NCBI GenBank assembly: GCA_964573145.1
Contig: CAZNIM010000008.1
Span: 1 to 24,076, forward strand
Origin: PWPS01 sp964573145
GTDB lineage: Bacteria; Patescibacteriota; Minisyncoccia; Minisyncoccales; PWPS01
Direction: 5' to 3'
DNA: 24,076 nt
The notes beneath the pieces are model-generated. The model was not told the DNA's origin and ran no database searches. It saw only the letters and a program-made list of their open reading frames with translations. Both the position numbers and the translations under genes were made by a program. How positions within the stretch are numbered: position 1 is the stretch's first letter; the number at the start of each line of letters is the position of its first letter. Positions 1-5,491 of the stretch are shown piece after piece.

Positions 1-1
1 G

Positions 2-61
2 TTTGGCGGTGGTCGGATTGATACCCGGGGGTTATCATCTCATCTTAGTGGTTCTGGTTAA
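2..61 (+). CDS. 3' end of a truncated gene, C-terminal 19 residues
   Basis: An open frame enters from the left edge (frame starting at base 2) and stops at TAA 59-61. It reads FGGGRIDTRGLSSHLSGSG. The glycine/serine-rich tail resembles a flexible C-terminus, but no family can be named from 19 residues. It is on the same strand as the next gene. The alternative is non-coding leader DNA. Low confidence; the sequence to the left of the window would settle it. Confidence 0.3.
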   Translation, partial: FGGGRIDTRGLSSHLSGSG

Positions 62-91
62 GGTCGGGAATTCAAAGGATATCCGACCACC
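8..91 (+). repeat. Inverted repeat with competing partner hairpin
   Basis: GGTGGTCGGAT (8-18) is exactly complementary to ATCCGACCACC (81-91). The right arm can pair instead with the closer GGTCGG at 62-67, against CCGACC at 83-88. The two pairings exclude each other. No T-tract follows, so this is not a standard terminator. It may be a chance match between the end of the truncated gene and its 3' untranslated region. Confidence 0.35.
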
Positions 92-133
92 GAAGATATT
101 ATATATCAAATTGAGAAAGAGTCAAGTCCCCTA

Positions 134-161
134 TTTACAAAAAATATATCTGTGGTATGGT
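134..161 (+). promoter_or_regulatory. Possible promoter of the zinc-ribbon gene
   Basis: TTTACA (134-139) is followed after 16 bases by TATGGT (156-161). Transcription would begin near 168, just before the AAGGAGG ribosome site at 169-175. This supports the TTG start at 185 over the upstream GTG at 152. The -10 box is weak (4 of 6 matches). Confidence 0.35.
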
Positions 162-184
162 ATAAAGCAAGGAGGTGGTTCAAG

Positions 185-688
185 TTGTATAAGCCAAAAA
201 GCTTTTACGTTATAAAATCGGGAAAAAGAGAAGGACAATGTTTGGAACTGTTAATGTTTACCGATTATGACTTTCTGAATTGGCAATATCATTATAATAT
301 CGCCAAAAACAGTGATCCAAGAAAGAAAAACAGATTGGAGAAGCATCTGAAATGGCTTTTGGACCGAGGAGAAACCAGAGTTCCGCAGATGGTTTGTCCT
401 CAATGCGGAGAAAAGAAAGTAGAGAAGTTTGCCGTAAGAAGGTCGGGAGGTCTGATATCGATAGGGCCGGGATACACGATCTGTGGTTCGGAGATATGCA
501 AAGAAAAATTGAATGCACAAAGTTTTGGCAAGCCCCTACACTATTTTAAACCGCAATTTTCCAACATACTGCGGGTCTCCAAATTTAAGGGGGACAGAAA
601 GAGGGTCGCCCAGCTTTACAAGCATCATATCTTTAAGCTGCCGTCGAGACTCACCCGGGAAAAAGCTTTCGAGTTTTTTGCCAAATAA
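185..688 (+). CDS. Hypothetical zinc-ribbon protein
   Basis: A 167-residue protein of unknown function. I chose the TTG start at 185 because AAGGAGG (169-175) sits 9 bases upstream. The frame stays open back to a GTG at 152, but that start has no ribosome site and would lie upstream of the likely transcript start. CPQC (C71, C74) and a second cysteine pair (C100, C105) look like a zinc ribbon with about 25 residues between knuckles. The N-terminal 60 residues are rich in aromatic and basic residues, and the C-terminus is strongly basic, so nucleic-acid binding is plausible but unproven. There is no signal peptide or membrane segment, so it is probably cytoplasmic. The gene is monocistronic and ends 5 bases before a strong terminator. 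I do not recognise the family. Confidence 0.75.
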   Translation: MYKPKSFYVIKSGKREGQCLELLMFTDYDFLNWQYHYNIAKNSDPRKKNRLEKHLKWLLDRGETRVPQMVCPQCGEKKVEKFAVRRSGGLISIGPGYTICGSEICKEKLNAQSFGKPLHYFKPQFSNILRVSKFKGDRKRVAQLYKHHIFKLPSRLTREKAFEFFAK

Positions 689-693
689 ATACC

Positions 694-717
694 GGCACCG
701 CAAAGGCGGTGCCTTTT
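694..717 (+). terminator. Intrinsic terminator of the zinc-ribbon gene
   Basis: Perfect 8-bp stem GGCACCGC / GCGGTGCC (694-701 / 706-713) with an AAAG loop, followed by TTTT. It starts 5 bases after the stop codon. Confidence 0.85.
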
Positions 718-747
718 CATATCCACCACATCATTATATACAGTAAA

Positions 748-771
748 TAAAAAAGGGCCCGATTGGGGCCC
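748..771 (-). terminator. Intrinsic terminator of the small helical protein gene
   Basis: Read on the minus strand, GGGCCC (766-771) pairs with GGGCCC (755-760) across a short loop and is followed by a run of seven T (748-754). It lies directly after the stop codon of the minus-strand gene at 776. Confidence 0.85.
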
Positions 772-775
772 GCAG

Positions 776-1084
776 TTACCTCCTTTCTTTTTTTTGGAGG
801 GACTTTTCTCGGCGACGAAGCGCCTTGATCGTTTCTTTGCCGGTAGCCGAGAGAGAAGATATCAGAGCGATCGTTTCATCCGCGTAAGCGTAATCCGCAC
901 CCTCATCGGTTAATATTTCTTGAAGCTCGTCCAAGAGTTCTTTCATTCTTTGAATGTCTTCAAGAAGTATTTCCGTAGCGGTTCTCATTACCAAATCATC
1001 AATGCGATCAAAAAATTCGGTGGCTTTCTCTCTCTTGTCTTCGGGAAGAGTACTGATAAGGTCTATAAAATGGGATGCTCCCAT
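776..1084 (-). CDS. Small helical hypothetical protein
   Basis: A 102-residue protein, predicted to be almost wholly alpha-helical from its heptad-like leucine/isoleucine spacing and charged residues. The C-terminus is basic (RRREKSLQKKERR). I chose the ATG at 1084 because AAGGAGG lies 9 bases upstream. The frame extends to a GTG at 1093, but that codon abuts the ribosome site. There is no signal peptide or membrane segment. The gene has its own TTGACA-N17-TATAAA promoter and terminator, so it is a single-gene unit. The family is not recognised; a coiled-coil adaptor or small DNA-associated protein are possibilities only. Confidence 0.75.
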   Translation of the reverse strand: MGASHFIDLISTLPEDKREKATEFFDRIDDLVMRTATEILLEDIQRMKELLDELQEILTDEGADYAYADETIALISSLSATGKETIKALRRREKSLQKKERR

Positions 1085-1113
1085 TTTGGACACCCTCCTT
1101 TCTTCTTGACACT

Positions 1114-1142
1114 TTTATACTACTAAAATTGCCAAATGTCAA
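1114..1142 (-). promoter_or_regulatory. Sigma-70 type promoter of the small helical protein gene
   Basis: On the minus strand TTGACA (1137-1142) is followed by a 17-base spacer and TATAAA (1114-1119), close to the consensus. The -35 box overlaps the end of the T-tract of the neighbouring upstream gene's terminator, so the two signals are packed together. Confidence 0.8.
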
Positions 1143-1169
1143 AAAAAATCCCCACTTTTATAAGTGGGG
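1141..1169 (-). terminator. Intrinsic terminator overlapping the end of the first IVNL gene
   Basis: On the minus strand CCCCACTT (1162-1169) pairs with AAGTGGGG (1150-1157), followed by a T-tract (1141-1149). The stem includes the last codons of the gene and the loop holds most of its stop codon. Confidence 0.85.
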
Positions 1170-1502
1170 CTTTAGAGCTTTGGGAAAGGCTTTGGATAAA
1201 GCCCTGCATCCTATCAGATCGTCTTTGTCGACAACTATCCTGTCGGGAATATAAAGATCATCTCTTTTTGAGCAAGCGGCGGCGACAATCGGAGAAACTA
1301 CATAGACAATCTCTTCTTGCGGATCGGGTAAATTACTGACTTCTGCAGAATAAATCTCATTGACCGGGATTCCGGCTATCTCGTCGATCTTTTTTCTCTT
1401 TTCAGTGGTCTCCGGACCGTTTCTAATACTGCGCGGATATCTGATCGACCCATCATCCGTATAAAAGACCAGGTCGCGGGGCATCAAGTTAACGATCTTC
1501 AT
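1158..1502 (-). CDS. Hypothetical protein, IVNL small family (paralogue 1)
   Basis: A 114-residue protein beginning MKIVNLMPRDLVFY. It is a clear paralogue of the next gene (1591-1905): both share IVNLM.RDL, a basic IR.P segment, GIPVN, NLPDPQ, a Y.V(S/T)P strand, R.DLY(I/V)PD and GC(R/K).L in the same order. This resembles a small family seen in phages and bacteria that starts 'IVNLTPH', whose function I do not know. GGAGGG precedes the ATG by 7 bases. It has its own promoter (TTGACT-N17-TAATTT) and terminator. There is no signal peptide. A phage-derived or stress-related role would be a guess. Confidence 0.75.
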   Translation of the reverse strand: MKIVNLMPRDLVFYTDDGSIRYPRSIRNGPETTEKRKKIDEIAGIPVNEIYSAEVSNLPDPQEEIVYVVSPIVAAACSKRDDLYIPDRIVVDKDDLIGCRALSKAFPKALKPHL

Positions 1503-1527
1503 TAATAATCCCTCCTTCCTAATTACA

Positions 1528-1556
1528 AAATTAAATTAATCCAAAAAAAAAGTCAA
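1528..1556 (-). promoter_or_regulatory. Promoter of IVNL paralogue 1
   Basis: On the minus strand TTGACT (1551-1556), a 17-base spacer containing a T-run, then TAATTT (1528-1533). The gene's SD and start codon lie about 25 bases further on. Confidence 0.6.
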
Positions 1557-1558
1557 TG

Positions 1559-1586
1559 AAAAAGCCCCGCCTTTATGACGGAGCCG
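1559..1586 (-). terminator. Intrinsic terminator of IVNL paralogue 2
   Basis: On the minus strand GGCTCCGT pairs with GCGGGGCT (8 bp including G-U pairs), followed by TTTTTC. It lies directly downstream of the stop codon at 1591. Confidence 0.65.
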
Positions 1587-1590
1587 TACT

Positions 1591-1905
1591 TTAAAGCTGA
1601 GTTAAGGATTTACATCCTACGGTCTCTTCATCTTCAACAATTATCTCATCGGGAACGTAAAGATCCCTTCTTTCTTTGTAACGTCTGGCTATGGACGGAG
1701 TAACAATGTAAGCGGTATCATCTTGCGGATCGGGTAAATTACGAACTTCGACAGTAACTCTGTTAACCGGAATGCCGTTAAACTGATCAACTTTCTCTCT
1801 GACCTCGATAAGCTCAGCACTTTCTTCTTTTCCCGGAAATCTTATTCTTCCACCTTTAATCTTGAAGAAGAGATCCCGAGACATTAGATTGACGATTTTT
1901 TCCAT
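1591..1905 (-). CDS. Hypothetical protein, IVNL small family (paralogue 2)
   Basis: A 104-residue tandem paralogue of the 1158-1502 product, with the same motif order: IVNLMSRDL near the start, then GIPVN, NLPDPQ, YIVTP, RRDLYVPD and GCKSL. I chose ATG 1905, which gives MEKIVNLM and aligns with the paralogue's MKIVNLM. A TTG one codon upstream (1908) is closer to the AAGGAGGTG site and is the alternative. The gene has its own TTGACA-N17-TAAAGT promoter and terminator. Separate signals for each copy suggest independent expression rather than a simple tandem-duplication operon. Function unknown. Confidence 0.75.
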   Translation of the reverse strand: MEKIVNLMSRDLFFKIKGGRIRFPGKEESAELIEVREKVDQFNGIPVNRVTVEVRNLPDPQDDTAYIVTPSIARRYKERRDLYVPDEIIVEDEETVGCKSLTQL

Positions 1906-1933
1906 CAATCAATCACCTCCTTTTCCGGCAAGT

Positions 1934-1962
1934 ACTTTAAATGATTATTAAATATTTGTCAA
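1934..1962 (-). promoter_or_regulatory. Promoter of IVNL paralogue 2
   Basis: On the minus strand TTGACA (1957-1962), a 17-base spacer, then TAAAGT (1934-1939). The -35 box begins one base after the TGA stop of the upstream gene (1964-1966). Confidence 0.75.
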
Positions 1963-1963
1963 G

Positions 1964-2320
1964 TCACTCGGAAAGCTCCTTTTCCACTTCTTCGCTTATT
2001 TTTTTAACTTTTCTTCCGATTTCGAAAAGTTGCGGTTCTCCGACGGCGATCTTGAAAAGATTTTCAATCAAGTCACCTCCGGCATAACCGGCAACGAGAG
2101 CAAAGGACAGAGGGACGTACTCGACTTCCATAAAGATTGCCAAGGCGTCTCTTACGACCCAGGCACTGACCCAACCGACAATACCGGTAAGAAGAACCAT
2201 CCCGGTAAAGTAGTAAGGTCTTATCTCTATATCCTTATAAGAAGTGGTGTATTTAAAAAGACCCATGCCTCCTCGAAGAAGTCCTCCGAAAAGGCCGGCG
2301 ATAAAAAAACTGAAGTCCAT
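1964..2320 (-). CDS. Small membrane protein of unknown function
   Basis: A 118-residue protein with a hydrophobic N-terminus (residues 3-22) containing a GGLLRGGMG turn, two further membrane segments (about 38-55 and 68-85) and a charged helical C-terminus (KVKKISEEVEKELSE). The third segment ends AGYAGGDLIENLFKI. This layout resembles some small phage-holin-like or channel-like membrane proteins, but I cannot assign a family. No SD precedes ATG 2320 (AAGACAAGT is weak). The gene starts 20 bases downstream of the sigma-factor terminator, so it may depend on read-through or an unseen promoter. It is probably in the cytoplasmic membrane. Confidence 0.65.
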   Translation of the reverse strand: MDFSFFIAGLFGGLLRGGMGLFKYTTSYKDIEIRPYYFTGMVLLTGIVGWVSAWVVRDALAIFMEVEYVPLSFALVAGYAGGDLIENLFKIAVGEPQLFEIGRKVKKISEEVEKELSE

Positions 2321-2339
2321 ACTTGTCTTATTGGTTAAT

Positions 2340-2362
2340 AAAAAACCCTCTTTCTCAGAGGG
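2340..2362 (-). terminator. Intrinsic terminator overlapping the sigma factor gene end
   Basis: On the minus strand CCCTCT (2357-2362) pairs with AGAGGG (2346-2351), followed by TTTTTT (2340-2345). The TGA stop of the sigma gene lies at the base of the loop. Confidence 0.85.
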
Positions 2363-2864
2363 TTTGGTTCGACTTTTCGAGCTCCGCCTTGAGGGCGTTT
2401 ATCGCCCGGTGGGCGGTCACTCGGACGGATCCTTCGGACTTTCCCATTATCTCCGCGATTTCCGAATTCTCCATCTCTTCCAAATACTTATATATAATGA
2501 TGTCTTGATAATCTTCATTTAAATTCTCCATCGCTTTTTTAACTTTGGCCATCTCTCTGGTTTCGGCCGCCTTTTCGGCGAAGTCTTCACTCTCATCCTT
2601 GAGCTCGTTGACCAGATCGTCGGGAGAGATGTGTCTTTTTCTGGTTCTGTAGTGGTCGATAACCAGATTACGAGCGATTTTGTAAAGGTAAGCTCGAGGG
2701 TTTTCCATATTCGGATTTTTCTTGAAGGACTGCCACCCTTTACGGAAAGTCTCCGAAGTTATATCCTGAGCGACGGAACGTTGAGAAACCTTCAAAAAAA
2801 TAAATCTGTAGATTTCATCTACGTATTTGTCGTATAGTTTTCCAAATTTTTGCTTCTTTTGCAT
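2355..2864 (-). CDS. ECF-like sigma-70 family RNA polymerase sigma factor
   Basis: A 169-residue sigma factor with only regions 2 and 4. Region 2 spans about residues 8-75 (YDKYVDEIYRFIFLKV, then DITSETF and a PRAYLYKIARNLVIDHYR segment). Region 4 spans about 110-163, with the HTH in NSEIAEIMGKSEGSVRVTAHRA. It would direct RNA polymerase to a small set of promoters. No zinc-finger or transmembrane anti-sigma gene adjoins it. Instead the DeoR-type regulator gene lies 47 bases upstream on the same strand and could be a partner. AGAGGT precedes the ATG. The intergenic region holds a direct repeat with an 11-base period. The family call is strong; the target regulon is unknown. Confidence 0.93.
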   Translation of the reverse strand: MQKKQKFGKLYDKYVDEIYRFIFLKVSQRSVAQDITSETFRKGWQSFKKNPNMENPRAYLYKIARNLVIDHYRTRKRHISPDDLVNELKDESEDFAEKAAETREMAKVKKAMENLNEDYQDIIIYKYLEEMENSEIAEIMGKSEGSVRVTAHRAINALKAELEKSNQTL

Positions 2865-2892
2865 AACTGATCGGACCTCTTTTTTAACCTAA

Positions 2893-2911
2893 ATGTCCTA
2901 ACTATGTCCTA
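2893..2911. repeat. Direct repeat ATGTCCTA, 11-bp period, in front of the sigma gene
   Basis: ATGTCCTA occurs at 2893-2900 and 2904-2911, one helical turn apart, filling much of the 47-bp gap between the regulator gene and the sigma factor gene. On the coding (minus) strand it reads TAGGACAT twice. This is a candidate operator or activator site for autoregulation. Confidence 0.55.
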
Positions 2912-3493
2912 TCATTGCTTGATTCTGTAGTAGGTCAGATTGGCTTTTCCCAACCTCTCGACAAAATCGAGCTTCATCAACTTTTTAAAATCTCGACGAA
3001 CGGTTCTTTTGGTCACCTCTTCGTCCAACTCGTCGATAACATCCTGCACCTGAAGCTTAACACTGTTTTCCAAAAGCTCCAAGATCTTTTTCTGTCTGGC
3101 GTTTAGAGACGTAACCTTTCCGCCGGAAGATTGACGCTCCTTGCGGAGTGGCTCCTCTTCCGGATCTTTTTTCTTTTTGGCCGACTTGTTGAAAAGCTCG
3201 AGCTCTTTGCGAATCGAGACGTAACGTTTTTTGACATCCTCAAACTCTTCCTCTTTGATCCATTTTTGGTCCTCGGCGATTTCGAGCATCGATTCCAGAA
3301 TCGAAATCTTTCTTTGAGCATTGCGAGCGGCCTCCACCTTCTCGTCGGAACCACCGGTAAGGATGGTAATCATGTCGGTCAGTATGTCGTCGGCCAAGCT
3401 TCTGGTTTTGATACGGATAGGCTCCTCTTTGGGAAAGAGGATCGTGAGCCTGTAAAGATCGTTGGTAAGTTCCACGAAAAATTGCTTATCCAT
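2912..3493 (-). CDS. DeoR-type HTH transcriptional regulator with helical N-terminal domain
   Basis: A 193-residue protein. The C-terminal 65 residues form a DeoR-like winged helix: LNARQKKILELL, then the VTKRTVRRDFKKL recognition helix, with a YYRI wing at the end. The N-terminal 110 residues are helical and charged, probably a four-helix dimerisation or sensing domain rather than a sugar-phosphate sensor. A lysine/glutamate linker (about 104-125) joins the two. Its position just upstream of an ECF-like sigma factor gene suggests a control pair. No SD lies before ATG 3493. A TATAAT box (3503-3508, minus strand) sits about 9 bases upstream, so a leaderless or very short-leader transcript is possible. 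The HTH call is firm; the ligand is unknown. Confidence 0.85.
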   Translation of the reverse strand: MDKQFFVELTNDLYRLTILFPKEEPIRIKTRSLADDILTDMITILTGGSDEKVEAARNAQRKISILESMLEIAEDQKWIKEEEFEDVKKRYVSIRKELELFNKSAKKKKDPEEEPLRKERQSSGGKVTSLNARQKKILELLENSVKLQVQDVIDELDEEVTKRTVRRDFKKLMKLDFVERLGKANLTYYRIKQ

Positions 3494-3502
3494 AGTTATA
3501 TT

Positions 3503-3580
3503 ATTATATACGTTTACGGCTCACAAGCGAATTGTAGAGCCGCTTTCAACTTATTATATACACACTTGCAATAACTGCAA
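3503..3580 (-). promoter_or_regulatory. Double -10 promoter region of the HTH regulator
   Basis: The 11-mer TTATTATATAC occurs twice, at 3501-3511 and 3551-3561, exactly 50 bp apart. Each holds a minus-strand TATAAT. The distal copy has a TTGCAG -35 box (3575-3580) at 16-bp spacing. The proximal copy is only about 9 bases from the ATG. A CGGCTC...GAGCCG stem lies between them. Confidence 0.55.
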
Positions 3581-3586
3581 AAGATA

Positions 3587-3600
3587 GCCGGGAAACCGGC
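3587..3600 (-). terminator. Possible weak terminator after the LysM-like gene
   Basis: GCCGG (3587-3591) and CCGGC (3596-3600) form a 5-bp stem with a four-base loop, followed on the minus strand by TATCTTTT. It is 77 bases past the stop of the 3678-4292 gene. The short stem and poor T-tract make the call weak. Nothing else is recognised in the 184-bp gap apart from the upstream promoter. Confidence 0.3.
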
Positions 3601-3677
3601 CTTCCTTTAAAGCAATCGAGCACCCTCCGCTTTTTTACGAGTCGGTAAAAATTCAAAGTTTAATTAACTGAAGTCTA

Positions 3678-4292
3678 TTAGAAAGTATACTGAGCGAGAT
3701 TCTGAAGTTGGCTGTCACTGAGCTGATAAGCGGCCTCTATCGCTTCGTCGATAAGTGCTTCGGAAACACTGACCTCTTCTTCGTATTCAAGCCAACCGGT
3801 CGGATGATCTATTCTTCTTTGAACGTAATCCTCAATGAAGACCTTGTGCTCGGCAGTTAAGTCTTCACCTCCGCCGTTGGTTTGTAAGTGCCCTTCCAAA
3901 GCTCTGCGTGCGACATGAGTAAGTCCGTCTCCGGATTGCGCTTTTACTCGATAAACTCGTCCTTCCTGACGAACGGGAGCGACTTCTTCAGCTTCGTCGA
4001 CTTCGTCTTCGTTTTCATCTTCATCAACTATGATTATTCCGTCGTCGACTTCTTCGTCCGCTTCTTCTTCGTCCAGTATAAATTCTTGATCAACATCCTC
4101 TTCAAGTTCTTCTCCTTCGGCTTCTTCCTCTACGGAAACTTCACCCCTGAGGAGAGCCATGTCGAATTCGGAGTCGCCTCTGATTATTGCAAATCCGCCG
4201 ACAGCTATTATAATTACAACGAGGATAGCGATCGAAAGGAATTTCTCACTTTTGAATCCGTTCGAACCCGGATCGATAATATCTTTTTTCAT
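3678..4292 (-). CDS. Membrane-anchored acidic protein with LysM-like C-terminal domain
   Basis: A 204-residue protein with one membrane helix (about 18-38), then a very acidic low-complexity linker (about 50-108, mostly Glu/Asp), then a compact C-terminal domain (about 112-204). That domain starts YRVKAQSGDGLTHVARRAL, which has the spacing of a LysM-like module (VKxGDxLxxIA), followed by an HKVFIEDYVQRR helix. The acidic linker and N-in topology place the domain outside the cell, where it may bind wall glycan. Similar anchored 'V.AGDGLTHVARRAL' proteins are, as I recall, frequent in CPR genomes, but this cannot be checked here. No SD is seen. A TTGATA-N17-TATAAT promoter lies upstream. The gene is divergent from the CapA-type gene. 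Confidence 0.75.
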   Translation of the reverse strand: MKKDIIDPGSNGFKSEKFLSIAILVVIIIAVGGFAIIRGDSEFDMALLRGEVSVEEEAEGEELEEDVDQEFILDEEEADEEVDDGIIIVDEDENEDEVDEAEEVAPVRQEGRVYRVKAQSGDGLTHVARRALEGHLQTNGGGEDLTAEHKVFIEDYVQRRIDHPTGWLEYEEEVSVSEALIDEAIEAAYQLSDSQLQNLAQYTF

Positions 4293-4336
4293 AGGGATTT
4301 TTATTGATTATGGTTATTAATCCTCAGGTCGGTTAT

Positions 4337-4365
4337 ATTATAAATTAAAAGATAAATTTTATCAA
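4337..4365 (-). promoter_or_regulatory. Promoter of the LysM-like gene, shared divergent region
   Basis: On the minus strand TTGATA (4360-4365), 17-base spacer, TATAAT (4337-4342). The -35 box lies only 3 bases from the ATG (4369) of the divergent plus-strand gene and overlaps the palindrome GATAAATTTTATC (4351-4363). One regulator could affect both directions. Confidence 0.7.
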
Positions 4366-4368
4366 GTC

Positions 4369-4605
4369 ATGGAAAAAAACAAAACATTTGAAGGTAAATC
4401 GGCGCTTCTGATTCTCTTAGTTTTAGCGGTAGTGGTTCTTTTCACCTCCTATAACTACGTAATTTACGTAAGAGAGATGCAACTTATGGAGGCAAGAATT
4501 CAAAAGATGCAAGCTCAACAAGAGATAATGATCAGGATAATGGAGCTTGATTACAGCGAAGAAGAGATGGAAGAGATCATGGAAGAGATGGAAGATATTA
4601 TTTGA
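4369..4605 (+). CDS. Small membrane protein with coiled coil, probably the N-terminal part of a split CapA-type protein
   Basis: A 78-residue frame with a membrane helix at about 11-30 (ALLILLVLAVVVLFTSYNYV) followed by a methionine- and glutamate-rich coiled coil to residue 76. It ends at TGA 4603-4605. The same reading frame continues without another stop through 4606-5442, which encodes a CapA-family domain. The obvious reading is one membrane-anchored CapA protein (anchor, stalk, enzyme-like domain; 357 codons) interrupted by this TGA. As a stand-alone gene it would be a small anchor protein. No SD is seen before ATG 4369. Confidence 0.6.
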   Translation: MEKNKTFEGKSALLILLVLAVVVLFTSYNYVIYVREMQLMEARIQKMQAQQEIMIRIMELDYSEEEMEEIMEEMEDII

Positions 4606-4647
4606 ACGGGAGAGGGCGAGCTTATTTTTGCTTTTGTCGGGGATATT

Positions 4648-5442
4648 ATGCTCGACAGGGGCGTCTTACACTACACCAGGTTGAATAACGACTACGGCTT
4701 TCCCTTTAGAAAAATTAAAGAGCGATTAAGAAAACCGGATATTTTATTCGGTAATTTGGAGAGTGTAATTTCGGATAAGGGCTTCGATCAAGGGGGTCCT
4801 TATTCTTTTAGAGCCCCTCCGGAGATGATCGAGGGGTTGATTTTAGCCGATTTCGACGTCTTGTCGTTAGCTAACAATCACTCTTTTGACTGGACGGTAG
4901 AAGCCTTGACCGATACCGAAGATAGACTGAAAGAGGTGGGGATAACTCCGGTGGGAACGAGCTACTCACCGATAATGATTAAACAAGAAGAGACAACGGT
5001 CGCCTTTCTGGCTTACACCGCCTTAGGAGCTCCCGGTTGGGCGGTTACCGAAGATACCCCCGGAGTGGCCTGGTATACGGATGAGAAGATGTTAGAAGGT
5101 CTCAGAGAAGCTAAGGAGGCGGACATTACCGTGGTTTCAATTCACTTTGGAGTGGAATATCAAAAAGAACCCAGTGAGGAGCAAAGAAGAATAGCCGAGT
5201 TGGCGATAGATAACGGAGCCGACCTGGTTATCGGTCATCATCCGCACGTAATCCAGCCGGTGGAAACCTACAAAGACGGAATAATCGCCTATTCACTGGG
5301 TAATTTCGTTTTTGACCAGTCTTTTTCGGAAGAGACGATGCGGGGGCTTCTGTTGGAAGTAAAGATTAGCGATAAAAAGATAGCCGGCTACCGAGAAACG
5401 GTAGTTTCCATAAACGAAAGCTTTCAACCCTTTTTGGATTAA
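4648..5442 (+). CDS. CapA-family (PGA_cap) metallophosphatase-like protein, N-terminus disrupted
   Basis: The 264 residues from ATG 4648 cover most of a CapA/PGA_cap domain: NLES (36-39), SLANNHSFDW (73-82), SIHFGVEY (164-171), GHHPHV.Q..E.Y (196-208), YSLGNFVFDQ (215-224). The family is linked to poly-gamma-glutamate or capsule export and has a calcineurin-like fold. The first strand and metal-ligand motif FVGDIM is encoded just upstream in the same frame (4633-4650), before any usable ATG, GTG or TTG. Starting at 4648 would therefore lose a catalytic aspartate. The in-frame TGA at 4603-4605 separates this domain from its likely membrane anchor. Options are a nonsense mutation, stop read-through, a rare start (ATT 4624) or a sequencing error. 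Confidence 0.8.
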   Translation: MLDRGVLHYTRLNNDYGFPFRKIKERLRKPDILFGNLESVISDKGFDQGGPYSFRAPPEMIEGLILADFDVLSLANNHSFDWTVEALTDTEDRLKEVGITPVGTSYSPIMIKQEETTVAFLAYTALGAPGWAVTEDTPGVAWYTDEKMLEGLREAKEADITVVSIHFGVEYQKEPSEEQRRIAELAIDNGADLVIGHHPHVIQPVETYKDGIIAYSLGNFVFDQSFSEETMRGLLLEVKISDKKIAGYRETVVSINESFQPFLD

Positions 5443-5460
5443 AGGTTTAAATTTAAATTC

Positions 5461-5491
5461 AAAAAAAGAACACCTCGTTGGGAGGTGTTTT
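5461..5491. terminator. Bidirectional terminator between convergent genes
   Basis: AACACCTC (5469-5476) pairs with GAGGTGTT (5482-5489). The plus strand continues TT...T and the minus strand runs into TTCTTTTTTT (5461-5470). It can end both the CapA-type gene and the convergent secreted-protein gene, whose stop codon touches the stem. Confidence 0.85.

Noticed and set aside
8..91. tRNA gene candidate from the paired ends
   Set aside because: No TTCRA-type loop with a 5-bp stem, no anticodon arm and no CCA-compatible 3' end.
152..184. GTG at 152 as start of the zinc-ribbon gene
   Set aside because: No ribosome site, and it would place AAGGAGG inside the coding region; TTG 185 has ideal spacing.
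4603..4605. UGA reassigned to glycine, as in Gracilibacteria/Absconditabacteria
   Set aside because: TGA ends many genes in the window at family-appropriate C-termini (sigma factor, ABC ATPase, HtrA, lipid kinase, signal peptidase), several followed by terminators or coupled starts.
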